Notes under the pieces: model-generated | What the model saw: the letters and a program-made list of their open reading frames with translations, nothing else | The model's database searches: none | What the model was told of the DNA's origin: nothing | Program-made: the position numbers and the translations under genes | Shown here: positions 19,741 through 29,667 of the stretch, in pieces | How the letters are laid out: every line of letters starts with the position of its first letter | Numbering within the stretch: position 1 is the first letter of the stretch | NCBI GenBank assembly: GCA_018136815.1 | Contig: CM030932.1 | Span: 6,548,915 to 6,612,914 of the forward strand | Length of the DNA: 64,000 nt | Direction of reading: 5' to 3' | Source: Isochrysis galbana | Taxonomy: Eukaryota; Haptophyta; Isochrysidales; Isochrysidaceae

Positions 19741-20245
19741 CAGCGCCGTGTCGGGCTGCCGACAGTCCGACCACCCCCTGACCCTCTGGCATCATGGCCT
19801 GCGCAGCCCACCCAGCTCCTCACTGCGCGCGCACGCGGCTACCCTGGCTGCCGCAGACCCCGCCCTGACCATCCCGACCCGCCCCTCGCAGGATTTGCCC
19901 TCACTCGAACTCGGCATCGAGAACCAGGACCAGCTCACCGACGCGGCCGTCCACGCGTGGCTGACGAGCCTCCGCGTTGAGGCTGCCCTCGCGGCCCTCC
20001 TCTCTCTGACAGTGCCAGATTCGGCGCTGATCGATGAGGCAAGGCCCGTGGGTCCCATCAACTTCGAACCAAAAGGCAGGCCCGCCTCCCCCCTCCCCCT
20101 CCCCCAACGCCAGACCCAAAGTAGCGCACATGGGTCGACCCCCCGAAACCGAACGAAAAGGAACGAGGGGGGGAGCGGAAAGGGGAGTGAGGGTGGGGCG
20201 AGGGCGATGTCGGGGACAGACCCCAGCGCGAGGGATAGTGGCTAG
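19741..20245 (+). other. Unidentified open frame
   Basis: A frame open over this stretch contains DLPSLELGIENQDQLTDAAV, HAWLTSLRVEAALAALLSLT and VPDSALIDEARPVGPINF before turning Pro/Arg/Gly-rich. The middle looks like a helical protein segment and vaguely recalls AAWLSSLRIAIGA at 9.36 kb. No start, exon boundary or family can be supported. Confidence 0.25.
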
Positions 20246-20269
20246 CATAGTAGTAGGCATCTTCAAGAA

Positions 20270-20608
20270 TATTTTTTTTCCAGCGATGGAGCGCGCGCCG
20301 ACCGCTCCCACTTCCCAGCCCCCCGCCGCCACGACGCCCCAACGGGGCCGCCCCAAGCCGCCGGAGCCCAAGCGCTCGCAGGCCTCAGCATCACCCGACA
20401 CCGACGTCGATATGGCCCTCCCGCCCTCACCGCCTCAGCAGCACCACAAGCAGGGAATAGGCAGGGCATTGTCCCCTGCAGACCAACAGGGCCAGAGTCT
20501 AGCTCAGCCGCCTGCCTCTCTCGGCATGCCACCACAACAAGGACTCCCCATGGTGGGTGGCAGCTCTGCTGCCACCCCCATGGTTCGGACGCAAAACTCT
20601 TACCAGGC
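20270..20608 (+). mobile_element. LINE ORF1 N-terminus, copy 3, cut by the hAT insertion site
   Basis: ATG at 20286: MERAPTAPTSQPPAATTPQR, DTDVDMALPPSPPQQ, GMPPQQGLPMVGG. Homology to the other ORF1 copies ends near 20580. The 8-bp duplication of the hAT transposon begins at 20609. Confidence 0.75.
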
Positions 20609-23600
20609 CCTAGTATTAAGGCTGTGAATATGTTTACTTGTTACCATGTTAATAAGCTACCAAGTTGGCTTCCCAACTAACACCCGCAATGCTGTTAGCA
20701 CAAATCAACTAATACTATCTAACAAGATAGCCGAAGTCGTCTACCAATGTTAACACCCTATTAGTCCCCTTCGCCTTCGCGGCCCCCCTGTCGCAGTGCG
20801 GAACGAACGCACGAACGAACGCGGACACAGACACAAGAGCACGCGCGGGGGAGCACATAGGACACAAGATGAGAGATTCAAAATTCAAAGCGCGTTGGCT
20901 GCTGCCAAGAGGCTATGCTCCAATGTGGAGTCTGACTGAGCAGCCTTGAGGTCATCGTGCATCTTTCCTGCACGACTGAACATGCGCTCGACGCCCGCCG
21001 AGGACGCCGGACAACCGAGGTACTGCCGCGCCATCTTGGCCAGCGTCGGCAGACCGGCAGGCGTTCCCGAGGCCGGATCCGCAAGGTTGCTGTGATCGCG
21101 GGCCTTCCACCACGCGAGCACGTCCAAGTCCATATTCTTTTCGGCGTGGAGCATGAAGTAGCGCTCAAGTTCGTCCGTGGTTGCAACGTCGCCATCATCC
21201 GGCTCGTCCAAAGGTTCGTCGGGGACGAGTGGCGTCGAGAAGAACGAGCTCGCTGCCTGCCTCCCAGCCGCTGGCGTAAGCTTCTTGCTGGGCTTTTCAC
21301 GAGGGGCTGAACCGGTGCCGGCAGCAGGTGCAGCGCTGTTAGTCTTCCACTCGTTGCCCCACACGCGCCGCAGTAGGGAAATGGCATGCTCACGCTCGAA
21401 GTCCAAGTTCGTGCCCGGAGCAAGCCCAGGGAAGTTGTAGCCCTTGAAGCGCGGGTCAAGGAGCGTGCACATGTCCAATGTTTCCCGCTGGGCGATGGGG
21501 AGTTCGTCGATCCAGCGCCGCTTGAAATCTTCGTGAAGGAGTTGGCGAGCGTGGCGCACTTGGTGATCAATTTGTCCCACGCGGAGCCACTGCTGGCCGG
21601 TCTCCTTGTGAGGCAGACGCAGAGGCCCGTCTGCTGTGCCATCGATGAGGCGGTAGAGGTAAGGCAAAACAATCGAGATAGTGACGTAATTCGTGCCCTC
21701 GAGGTGCTTTGTCGCTTGTGCACACGGCGCGAGCACGGCCATGCTCTGCTCCAAGATCGTCCAATCCGCGTGCGTGAGGCGATTGTCCTTGTAAGCGTCA
21801 TTTTTCGCCGCCTCGGAACCGAACTTGACGTCGTACATCTGCACAGCCTCGCGTTGCTCGAGGAACCATTCGGCCATCATGTATGACGAGAACCATCGCG
21901 TCGCTACATCTTGGACGGGTTTCTTGATGGGGAGGCCAAGTTGCTTCTGAATCACCCCCAAGTCTTGGATGCCCGCGGTCGAGCGATGAAAATAGGCGAC
22001 GATACCCTTGGCGCGCGCGAACGTCTGCTTAACTCCATTGGCCCCGGTGAAGCACTTGACGGAGAGCTCTATGGTGTGGTCGGCGCAGAATCCGCCGTCG
22101 AATCCCGTCCAACCCTTGACCATGTTCGAGGCGTTGTCTGACACCTTTCCGTGGAGAGCCTCGTACACAGTGCCCCCTTCACGCCACTTGATGCCCTGGC
22201 GCTGCAAAGCCTCAACGGTCACATCGTCGATGGCCTTGCCCGTGTGCCGAGTCGTACCGAACGGTGTGGCGGCCACCAGCCACTCGTCGAGCACCCAGTT
22301 GGAGTTGATGCCGTACATGCAAATGCCCATGAGGGAGCAGCCCTTGTGCGACCAGATGTCTCCGGCCATAGATGGTTTGACGCCGTCCATCACCATGTTG
22401 CTAAACCAAACTTGGACGCGCACTTGACCACTTGCCGAGAGCTTGAGGATGTTGTCAGCCACGTTGCGACGGTTTGGTGGCTTCCATGCGTCGCGCGTCA
22501 AGATGGAGATCATGTTGCGGAACGGCTCGTCCGTCTCGGGCAACGACACTGGCCTCGCCGACTTGACGAGCCAGCGAGCGCACGCCAAATCGCACTCAGC
22601 CTTGCGGGCGTCAGAGAACGCAGCCGCCTTAAGGGTGCGTTGGAACGAGTCGCCAATGCTCACGCCGGGGTCGGACACCTCGACGTTGAGGCAGCCCTTC
22701 AGCTCCTGGTAGGCGTTCTTGTGCTTGCCGGCGTGATGATTCCACAAGCTCGTCGGACCTGTCGATGCGTTGAGGACCGTGCCGCAGATCTTGGCCTTCT
22801 CACCTTGGCCTACCAGCTCTTGGCAAACGTAGTGCTTCGGCTTGGCGTTCGTGGACACGTCGGGCTTGTACCTCATCCATATGGCTGCCTTCTTCTTCCC
22901 TTCGAGTCCGGTGGCGGACTTGGAAATGGTTCCCTTCAACAGACTCTTTGAATCCGCACCGCCCGCATTGGCGGGGTGCAGCAGAGAGGCCCAGGTTGTT
23001 CGTGCCGAGCTGTCGGCCTCCTCATTGTCCAACGCCTTGTTCGTGTCCGCCTGCTTCTTCTTCCTCGCCCGCAGGTTCTCCGCGAAGTCCAGCATCTCCT
23101 TCCGCTGCTTGGCCTCGAACGCTGCCACGTCTTGCTCGATGCCGGCCAGGTTGGACAAGGGCTCCCAGGTGTCGTGCTTTTCGTCCGCGTAGCCCTTCCA
23201 TGCGATCAGGTACACGGGGTGGCCGTTCTCCAGTTTGCGCGCCTTGATGCGGTCCACCTCGAACAACTCCTCGTCGGCGCTGCTCCCCTGACTCTTGCGC
23301 TTCCCCATGTTGCTACTGCTTGTCGGGTTGCCGACGAAAAACCGAAAAATCAATGCTGGACTTGTGTCAGTAGTCTAGCGATACAAAAGTAGAAATTGAT
23401 AAAAGCTGTTATTTTGTATATGACTTCTATTTCTATATTGTCTTCTACTATACTAACGCCGCAGCTCATGCCGCGGCTCTTCTTTCGTTTTCTCCTCAGT
23501 AGTACCAACCAAGCAACAAGCAAGGGTACCTCAAGGGTCAAGCAAGCAAGGGCAAGGGCCCCTTAGCCCTTATTATAATACATACATATACCTGTACTGT

Positions 23601-23768
23601 TAACATGTTAACAAGCAAATACCGTTAATACCCCTCCTCAAAAGCACTAATACTATCTAATATGTTGGCGGCATGCTGCTAATACTATCTAATATGTTGG
23701 CTCTCGAGCACTAATAGGTTCAAACATGTTGGCTCCGATTGCAACCTATTCACAACCTTACCTAGTAT
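20609..23768. mobile_element. Complete autonomous hAT transposon with TIRs and 8-bp target duplication CCTAGTAT
   Basis: The body is 20617-23760 (3144 bp). The left end is TAAGGCTGTGAATATGTT and the reverse complement of the right end TAAGGTTGTGAATAGGTT, 16 of 18 matching. The flanks are CCTAGTAT on both sides (20609-20616 and 23761-23768). Subterminal regions on both sides carry repeats of taatactatctaa(t/c)a and of AACATGTT-type palindromes (about 20690-20760 and 23590-23720). One intact transposase gene on the minus strand fills the interior. Intact TIRs, duplication and reading frame together suggest recent mobility. Confidence 0.93.
20885..23308 (-). CDS. hAT-family transposase with N-terminal chromodomain and BED-like zinc finger
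   Basis: 807 codons from MGKRKSQGSS at 23308 (an ATG 45 nt upstream also exists). Residues about 12-65 are a chromodomain: LFEVDRIKARKLENGHPVYL then IAWKGYADEKHDTWEPLSNL. It is followed by a zinc-finger segment (YVCQELVGQGEKAKICGTVL, then LWNHHAGKH) with the C-C-H-H spacing of BED-type fingers. The RNase-H-like core shows KVSDNASNMVKG (first Asp) and CADHTIELSVKCF, then VQDVATRWFSSYMMAEWFL. The C-terminal hAT dimerisation block is complete: LDVLAWWKARDHSNL, MARQYLGCPASSAGVERMFS, with the catalytic Glu expected in VER. It would cut and paste this element in the nucleus; the chromodomain would be expected to read methylated histone tails and bias targeting. No frameshift or internal stop is present. 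Confidence 0.93.
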   Translation of the reverse strand: MGKRKSQGSSADEELFEVDRIKARKLENGHPVYLIAWKGYADEKHDTWEPLSNLAGIEQDVAAFEAKQRKEMLDFAENLRARKKKQADTNKALDNEEADSSARTTWASLLHPANAGGADSKSLLKGTISKSATGLEGKKKAAIWMRYKPDVSTNAKPKHYVCQELVGQGEKAKICGTVLNASTGPTSLWNHHAGKHKNAYQELKGCLNVEVSDPGVSIGDSFQRTLKAAAFSDARKAECDLACARWLVKSARPVSLPETDEPFRNMISILTRDAWKPPNRRNVADNILKLSASGQVRVQVWFSNMVMDGVKPSMAGDIWSHKGCSLMGICMYGINSNWVLDEWLVAATPFGTTRHTGKAIDDVTVEALQRQGIKWREGGTVYEALHGKVSDNASNMVKGWTGFDGGFCADHTIELSVKCFTGANGVKQTFARAKGIVAYFHRSTAGIQDLGVIQKQLGLPIKKPVQDVATRWFSSYMMAEWFLEQREAVQMYDVKFGSEAAKNDAYKDNRLTHADWTILEQSMAVLAPCAQATKHLEGTNYVTISIVLPYLYRLIDGTADGPLRLPHKETGQQWLRVGQIDHQVRHARQLLHEDFKRRWIDELPIAQRETLDMCTLLDPRFKGYNFPGLAPGTNLDFEREHAISLLRRVWGNEWKTNSAAPAAGTGSAPREKPSKKLTPAAGRQAASSFFSTPLVPDEPLDEPDDGDVATTDELERYFMLHAEKNMDLDVLAWWKARDHSNLADPASGTPAGLPTLAKMARQYLGCPASSAGVERMFSRAGKMHDDLKAAQSDSTLEHSLLAAANAL

Positions 23769-24280
23769 CATATGACGGTATGACAGAGCAACCGGGGCTA
23801 CGAGGCGCGTCGAATCTCCCCGGACGGCACCGGGCTGCGAGGTTGCTACCAGGCGCAACAGCGTTGCAAAGTCGGGCAACTCGAGCAAGGACAAGGAAGC
23901 CCCCATTGCTGCAATGGGGAAAATCTCTTCCCCCTGGGGAACGATTGCCAGCGCCTCCTCACTGTTTCACCTTGGGAGACGGGCTCGCAGAGGGCGCAGG
24001 CGAAAACTCAAAGATTCCCCCCCCGCGCGGAGGACACGCCGACCGGACCTCCGGAGGGGGAACAGGAATTCCCCCGGGCAGGGGCGCTTCGTTCTTCGTT
24101 GCCAATTGCCAATGAGGCACGGTCCCTCTGCACTAGGGTTATACTACCACAACAAGAAAACACTGACGCGAGAGGGCGGCGGCCTGCCGTAGCTTGCGGG
24201 CGGGGAGCGTCCGGCGGCGGGACGGAGATGGCGAGCCGCGCGCAGGGCTGCGCTGGTGACGGCGCGCGGCGCACGGGCGG
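23769..24280. other. Intergenic, no gene recognised
   Basis: Short frames on both strands without recognisable domains. The segment separates the hAT element from the GGC-rich repeat block. Confidence 0.5.
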
Positions 24281-25450
24281 GGCGAACGACGAGTGAAGTG
24301 GCAGACGGAGAGGGATGTGGGCTGCAGTGGCGGTAGTGAGGGTAGGGGCAGTGGTAGCAGTGCGGATGGCGGCGAGAGCGGCGGAGGCAAGGTTGGTTGC
24401 AGAATTGGTGACGTGGGCGATAGAGGCGACGATGGTATCGAGGGCGCTGGCGTCGAGGGCGTTGACATTTAGATAGAGGGCGGCGAGGCAGAGGTGGCCA
24501 AGGCGGTGTCATAGCCGGCGGCAATAGGGAAGGTGGCGTCGGTGACGGCGGTGTGAACGGCGGCGACGAGGGCGGTGGAGGGGAAGGGGGCGGTGGCAAG
24601 GGCGATCGAGAATGAGGAGGCAGAGGTGAGAGCGGCGGAGCTCAGGTCGGAGCTGAGGGCGGGGGCGGCGATGTTGGCGGGGACAAGGGCGGGGGCGGCG
24701 AGGGCCGTGGCGATGAAGGCGGCGGCGGTGAGGGGGGCGGGGTGAAGAGTGGAGCCGAGCAAGGAGGTGATGATGGGTCCGGTGATGATGGTGGTTGCCG
24801 CAAGGGCGGCGACGACGACGGTGGCGGTGGCGACAGCAGTTGCAGTGGCGGTGCGGGCGGCAGTGAGGGCGTATGCGGCGGTAGGGGCGGCAAAGCCGGC
24901 TTTGGTGGCGGTGGCGGAAATGAGGGCAGCGGGAGCGAAGGCATAGGCGAGGGTAGCGGAGCCGAGGGTGAAGCCGAGGGCAGAGGCAACGATGGAAGCA
25001 GGGATAGGGGCCATGGCGGCGAGGGCAACGGCAGTGATGACGGCGGCAGTGATGGTAGCGGCGATAGTAACGGCAGTGGCTGCGGCTGGGGGCGCCGGAG
25101 TCGATGGCGGCCAAGCTGGCGGCGGCGGCAACAAATGTGGAGTGTTCGACGACGGCGACGGCGGCCTTGAAGGTGAAGAGTAGGGAGGCAGCAGTGATCG
25201 CGGTGGCGGAGAGGGCATTGGCAGCGACAGTTTTGTCAGCGACGGGGGGTAGGCAGAGTGTGCGCCAGCGAGAGATGGGATGGAAGATGTGTTGACAGGG
25301 GTGGTTGCAAGGGTGATGGTTGTGGCAGTGGTGGTGACGATGGCGACGGCGGCGACGGCGGCAGTGGTGATTGCGGCGGCAATGGCAGCGGAGGCGGGTC
25401 GTGCTCCGGCGGTGGTAGCCGTGGGACCTTGCAAAATGCTGATGGTCAAT
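24281..25450. repeat. 1.2-kb degenerate GGC/GCG-rich repeat block
   Basis: The plus strand is built of loosely periodic GGCGGCGGT/GTGGCGGCG/GCGATGGTG words. Several frames are therefore open at once: Ala/Val/Thr-rich on the minus strand (326 codons), Arg/His/Cys-rich in a second frame, and Gly-rich on the plus strand. Simultaneous openness and lack of any motif argue against a gene. The end near 25085-25200 matches 10200-10325, so this is a dispersed family. Confidence 0.75.
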
Positions 25451-25606
25451 CACTGTTTCGCAGTGGAGTCTCAGCGTTCATGTTGATGATGTGTGCAGGC
25501 CGATCAAATCCACCACTCGGCTCCCCCCCGCCGCCCACACACTTGCTTTCCACCCCCGACCCTGACCCTTCCTGCTGAATATCACCCAACAACCCAGCAC
25601 TTGCAC

Positions 25607-26005
25607 CTTGTCAATCTCAACGTCAAAGAGCTGGTTGAGCCCTGCGATGTAGATGTTGATGAGCAGCGAGGGCAAGGTAGCATACGATACAAGCGGCATC
25701 AGCACAGAAAGGAGCGTGGCAGCCGGGACGCTGGAAGGCGCGGCGAAGAGTGAGAGAGCAGGAATGCACATGGCCGAGCCTATTAGAGTGTGTGGGCGCG
25801 AGAAGCGCCAGAGAAGCTCAAGGGGACGGAGCGGGCCGCCGTTGGCTTTGGTTGCGGTCACGGACAAAGCCCCATGTGGCTGCTCGAGCTTGTCGACGAT
25901 GCGCTCGGCGCATGCTTGCGGCGAGAGGAGACGGTTGGACGGGAGCGCGCGGGGCGACAGCCGCGACGAGGGGGCGGCCCGCGCCAGTGTGGGGATGAAT
26001 AGACA
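25607..26005 (-). CDS. UbiA prenyltransferase, first exon only (homogentisate phytyl/prenyltransferase-like)
   Basis: The exon reads LRPLELLWRFSRPHTLIGSA, then LINIYIAGLNQLFDVEIDK and a gtgcaa donor at 25606. The FSRPHTxIG segment and NxxxDVxID motif (the first Asp-rich prenyl-diphosphate/Mg site) fit the VTE2/homogentisate branch of UbiA enzymes, which make tocopherol or plastoquinone precursors in plastid membranes. The preceding Ala/Arg/Ser-rich stretch (LSPRALPSNRLLSPQACAER) could be a plastid-targeting peptide. The start codon is not clear: the same frame runs upstream into a minisatellite. No following exon (with the second Asp motif) is visible downstream on the minus strand, where a 1.2-kb repeat block lies. 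So either the next intron is very long or this is an orphan exon. Confidence 0.6.
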
Positions 26006-26029
26006 ATGTGGGGGATTTTGTGGGGTTGG

Positions 26030-26160
26030 CCCTCCGATGGCCCCAGCCGGCATCCGCCCCCCAGCAGAGGCCAGATTCGCCCCTCCGATGGGTCCAGCGA
26101 GCATCCGCCCGCCGGAGATGTGCCCAGCCGGCATCCGCCCGCCGGTGGAGTCCAGATCCG
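26030..26160. repeat. Minisatellite of about 40-bp units
   Basis: Units of the form ccagccggcatccgcccgcc alternate with ctccgatgg(g/c)(t/c)ccagc, three to four imperfect copies. Read on the minus strand it encodes GGRMPAGHISGGRMLAGPIG in frame with the UbiA exon. Confidence 0.8.
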
Positions 26161-26285
26161 GCAAAAAAAATTTTTCGGCCAGGGCCGTTCGGCGTCGGGG
26201 TTCGAACCGCAGACTTTTCGGGGTCGGTCCGTCCCGTGGCAGGCCCCTGTCGGGGCAGGCCACGAGGCCCATGTGGATCATCCTG

Positions 26286-26605
26286 CTAATCCTTCCGGCA
26301 GGCCCTATAGCTTCGCCTTTTTGGCGAGGCCGCCCGCGTGCCGGCCGCTGTCTCCGTGGCTTTCTCGTGTAGCCCTATCCAATGTAGGGATCTTTGGAGG
26401 CTTTTGTAGTCCCGGGCTATCAGTGCCGTATCGTCCGCGAATTGACTTATATTTAGGCTGTAGCCGTTTAAGTCCACGCCGTTGATGTCCTCATCTCCGT
26501 TGATGGCGCGAGTAAGCGCCTCCGTAGCGAGGAGGAAGGTGAGTGGGGAGAGCGGGCATCCTTGCGGCATGCCACTTCCCACGGTGAAGGGGTAGCTCCG
26601 TCCGC
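26286..26605 (-). mobile_element. LINE reverse transcriptase fragment ending in the FADD motif
   Basis: The minus strand reads FTVGSGMPQGCPLSPLTFLL and LNISQFADDTALIARDYKSL. GxPQGxPLSP is RT block B/4 and FADD is the catalytic block C/5, both intact. Upstream is cut by the N gap at 26605. Downstream the frame continues about 30 codons, then stops, so the thumb and C-terminal domains are lost. Confidence 0.9.
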
Positions 26606-26705
26606 NNNNNNNNNNNNNNNNNNNNNNNNNNNNNNNNNNNNNNNNNNNNNNNNNNNNNNNNNNNNNNNNNNNNNNNNNNNNNNNNNNNNNNNNNNNNNNN
26701 NNNNN
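26606..26705. other. Assembly gap (100 N)
   Basis: A run of exactly 100 N, a conventional scaffold spacer of unknown true length. Frames drawn through it are not real proteins. Confidence 0.99.
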
Positions 26706-27242
26706 CTCATCCTCTTTGCTGCTGCCAGAAGCCGCATGTTGCTTAGAAATGACCATAGCCTCCTCCATCTCCTGTACTTGCTTAAGCGCCTGAAGCTTCC
26801 TTTGTGCCGCAGCCTCGCGCGCTTCCTGTATAGCCTCAGTGCTGACATTCGAACGGCAGCCTGTCGCTTCCGTGGCTGCTCGCGAGCCAGATGCGGGGGG
26901 AGCGCCTGCGTACGGACATGCCGCATGACTTGGCAACAGCCCGACCTCGCCCTTTATCACGCGGGCCGGAGCACCCATGGGCTCCGAGGGCAGATCACTC
27001 TCCCTTTGGATCTGGTGAGCCGCCCACATCTCCTCGCACTCCACAACCTTGTTGTGTGCCATCACCTGGCGGAGGACGCGGCCGACGGCCGCGCGGTCGA
27101 CGCTCGGCTTTGGCGTCACGGCGCCCATATCTGACTCCTCCACAGAGCTCGTCCATAGCCCTGTGTACCGAACTCGCCCACCCAACGACATGCCCTTCCC
27201 CTCTCCCTCCCCACCCCGCACAGGTAAGCCGGCCGAGTACAA
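26706..27242 (-). other. Open frame with coiled-coil-like segment, unidentified
   Basis: The minus-strand frame reads RAAVGRVLRQVMAHNKVVEC, EEMWAAHQIQRESDLPSEPM and IQEAREAAAQRKLQALKQVQ, then EMEEAMVISKQHAASG up to the gap. The Glu/Arg/Gln-rich part looks like a coiled coil. It may belong to a host gene or to an element, and the gap hides its continuation. No family is recognised. Confidence 0.3.
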
Positions 27243-27578
27243 GTAAAAATACGTCGAACACTCTTTTTAAATCTTAACCCTGGCCTCCCCTGCTCCCCTG
27301 CTCCCCTGGCCTGAGTGAAGGTCCCAAAGGTCCACTGCCCGCTGCCCGCAGCCCGCAGCCCTCCAACAGCCCCACGACCCCGCCCCGCCCCCCCTCGCCC
27401 CACAAAAAAAATGGCGTCGATGAGCCAGTTATTTGTTCTAGAGATAGAGACGAGACCTCTATCATCTATCCACTATCCACTATCCACTATATCCAGCACA
27501 ACTAAGACTGTGATACTGTGGTGAATATATTAGCCTAATATCTAGATAATAGGCAATATTGAGGCTACTAGGATTATC

Positions 27579-27745
27579 ATCATAGATAGTAATAGCTCTT
27601 AAGCACTATTACTATCTATGATATTAGTTGAGGGCGCTCAAATATATTAATACCATGGACCATGGACCATGGATAGTGGATAGTGGATAGTAGATAATGG
27701 ATAATGGATAATGGATAATGGATAATTGATAATGGCGGCGTCGAA
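27579..27745. repeat. 17-bp perfect hairpin followed by GGATAATGGATAATGG tandem repeats
   Basis: ATCATAGATAGTAATAG at 27579-27595 is perfectly inverted at 27606-27622 (10-nt spacer). From 27650 the sequence becomes a run of ccatgg and ggatagt/ggataat units. A similar ctatccactatccacta run occurs inverted at 27470-27495, so the 27.47-27.74 kb segment is bracketed by inverted short repeats. Confidence 0.8.
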
Positions 27746-28254
27746 TCCTGCTTGCCATCGGACCAATAAGTATTGCGGCTCCTTTTGCCCCTTGGACTAG
27801 CCCTAGCCGCTTGAACACAATATGGTCCACCTCATGGAGGATGGAGGAGATCCTCGGCACCACGCTTCTTGCTCGGCATCGGGTTATCGGGTTGTACTCA
27901 GTGCTGCCGTCGGCTGTCGAGTTGTCGGGCCAAGGGCCAAGGGGGGGGGGGGGGGGGGACGGGGAAAAAGTCGGTGGAGATGGAGATGGAGAAGAGTGGT
28001 CTCTTTTATAAATATTGAACGGCCCAAGTGTAGAGTGTAGGCGGGAAGAGAGGAAAGGGAGGAGGAGGAGCACAAGAGAATAAAATAAGAAAGAAGAAGT
28101 AAGAAGGAATAAGAAATAAGAGTAAAGAAATATAGAGTGTGGAACGTGGAACGCGCCAAATATATTTTTAAACCTTTTAATTAATAGTCTCACCGCACAC
28201 GCGGCCGTGGACCCTCTACTTTCTACTGCACGTAGGAAAACTTTCTACACCCCC

Positions 28255-28800
28255 ACTCCCCCGGCCCTTCTCCCCCCGCCATAAGGCGACTCCCCCCGTG
28301 CACTACTAGGGGGATAGGGGTGAAGGGCTTAGATATGGTCCGGTGGCCCGCGCCTCCCCCCGGTGATCATTCCCCCCCTTCCTCCTGTGTCTCCGAGTGG
28401 GCGGCGGCCTCAGCCCCGACTTATCCTGTAAACAGGTGCGGAACTTACCTATTTTTCGGTGAGCGGAGCTCTCGCTCCGCCCACCCCCTTCTCCGCGCTC
28501 TCTCTCCCCTCTCCTGCGGCTCGCGCGATGGCGCGCCTGCGGCAGGCCTGCAGCTGTGCCCCTGGCGACCCCTGGAGGCTCCTGGAGGCCAGCTCTGGGG
28601 GCAGAGGAGGCTGGGACTGGGCCCTGGCCTCCCCTGCCTCTCCCTCGCTGGCGCTCCTGAGCCTCTGGGGCCCCCAATCTGCACCTGTCTGCCTGTCGGC
28701 CAGGGGGGGAGGGGGGGTTGGAGCGATGGGCTGGCCACGCCGGGCCAGGATGGGCGAACCAAGAGGGCGCAACTCGAGGTTCCCTTTTTTTGTCACGCCC
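28255..28800 (+). repeat. Dispersed SINE-like repeat, family A, longest direct copy
   Basis: From ggcccttctccccccgccat through ggcttagatatggtccggtg, cttatcctgtaaacaggtgc, gatggcgcgcctgcggcagg, gcacctgtctgcctgtcggc to ggctggccacgccgggccag. The same order is found inverted at 35930-36600. It lacks the family's usual agtataaacttagttg tail and instead runs into cgaggttccctttttttgtc, a phrase also seen near 17.25 and 29.77 kb. Confidence 0.85.
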
Positions 28801-28826
28801 CTCCCGGCTTTTTAGGTATATAATTT

Positions 28827-29218
28827 CTACTGACCCCTAACTTCGCCACCCCTAACTCGGGGGTTGACCGCGCGCAAACAAACATAAACACGGGGACCCA
28901 TCAAGCGGAAGACGTCTTGTGTTTCGTTTGTGCCTCCCGTTTCAATATCGCCTCCGCATCGAAGGTCAGTTTCATTTTCTCCGTCTTGTAAAAGCGAAAA
29001 TACTTTGTCTTCCATAGTACCAAAAGGAGAAGAATAAACAGCGCGAAGACCACCCCGACCGCGATCCAGATCCTCGTGGGGCCATCCCTCGACGCGATGA
29101 CTGCTGCGTATGAAGCACTAACGAGAAACCAGAAGGTGATGCCACCCAAGAGACTCATCAAGGGGACGACGTCGTAGGGACCATCGTCGAATAAGCTATG
29201 ACGGGCGTAGACCCACAT
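28827..29218 (-). CDS. Small membrane protein with two or three hydrophobic helices
   Basis: The 105-codon frame from ATG at 29218 starts MWVYARHSLFDDGPYDVVPL and contains two clear hydrophobic spans (LLGGITFWFLVSASYAAVIA and IWIAVGVVFALFILLLLVLW). A basic/polar tail follows: KTKYFRFYKTEKMKLTFDAE then AILKREAQTKHK. The tail pattern (LLWK..RxxKTxKMxLTxxAxAxL) is shared with the divergently oriented frame at 29373, so the two are diverged paralogues. Function is unknown; a membrane location is inferred from hydrophobicity. Confidence 0.55.
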
Positions 29219-29372
29219 CTTACAGTATGCAAAGTAATTTTTTTTTGAGATTGTGTCATTGACGGGGGCGCCCTCGCCTCCCTCCTAGTTTGCGCCTCAA
29301 CTTGGCCCCTAACTAGGACACGCTTCCCCGAGCGTGAATAACTTTTTTCTTGCATAACAACAAGGGAACGTC
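29219..29372. promoter_or_regulatory. Shared upstream region of a divergent small-gene pair
   Basis: 154 bp separate the start codons of the two related small membrane protein frames, which point away from each other. It includes an A/T stretch (gcaaagtaattttttttgag) and a GC-rich middle. No TATA box or defined motif is certain. Calling it a bidirectional promoter is inference from geometry. Confidence 0.3.
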
Positions 29373-29667
29373 ATGTTGGTATACATACACTATGAGCGTG
29401 GTGAATATGAGGTGGAGGAACTAAAGAAATTAATAGCTCCCATTTTTGCCTGGTCCTTATTCATTATCGTGGGATCAGCCATACTTGCATTCGGGGCGAT
29501 GGGTGCGCTTAAAGGAATCGGAATTGGAGCTGGAGTGGGAGTCGCACTGACCCTGCTGCTTTTCTTTCTATTGTGGAAATTTAAGGTGTAGCGCCTTTCC
29601 AAAACAGACAAGATGCTGCTCACCGACGAAGCGAAGGCAACGTTGGCCGCGCGCAAAAAGAAATGAA
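29373..29667 (+). pseudogene. Paralogue of the small membrane protein, interrupted by an in-frame TAG
   Basis: The frame reads MLVYIHYERGEYEVEELKKL, two hydrophobic spans (APIFAWSLFIIVGSAILAFG and GIGAGVGVALTLLLFFLLWK) and then a TAG at 29589-29591. Beyond the stop the same frame continues RLSKTDKMLLTDEAKATLAA to a TGA, matching the tail of the paralogue at 28827-29218. A downstream partial duplicate (29676 onward) has TGG where this copy has TAG, so the stop looks like a nonsense mutation. The product may be a tail-less 72-residue protein or the gene may be dead. Confidence 0.6.

Noticed and set aside
24469..25449. 326-codon Ala/Val/Thr-rich frame that looks like a multi-pass membrane protein
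   Set aside because: Two frames on the same strand and Gly-rich frames on the other are open too; the sequence is degenerate GGC repeat shared with 10.1-10.3 kb.
26195..26215. B-box-like ggggttcgaaccgc suggesting a tRNA or SINE head
   Set aside because: No A box or cloverleaf could be built around it.
26286..27242. A single protein with a coiled coil fused to a reverse transcriptase
   Set aside because: The connection is through 100 N.
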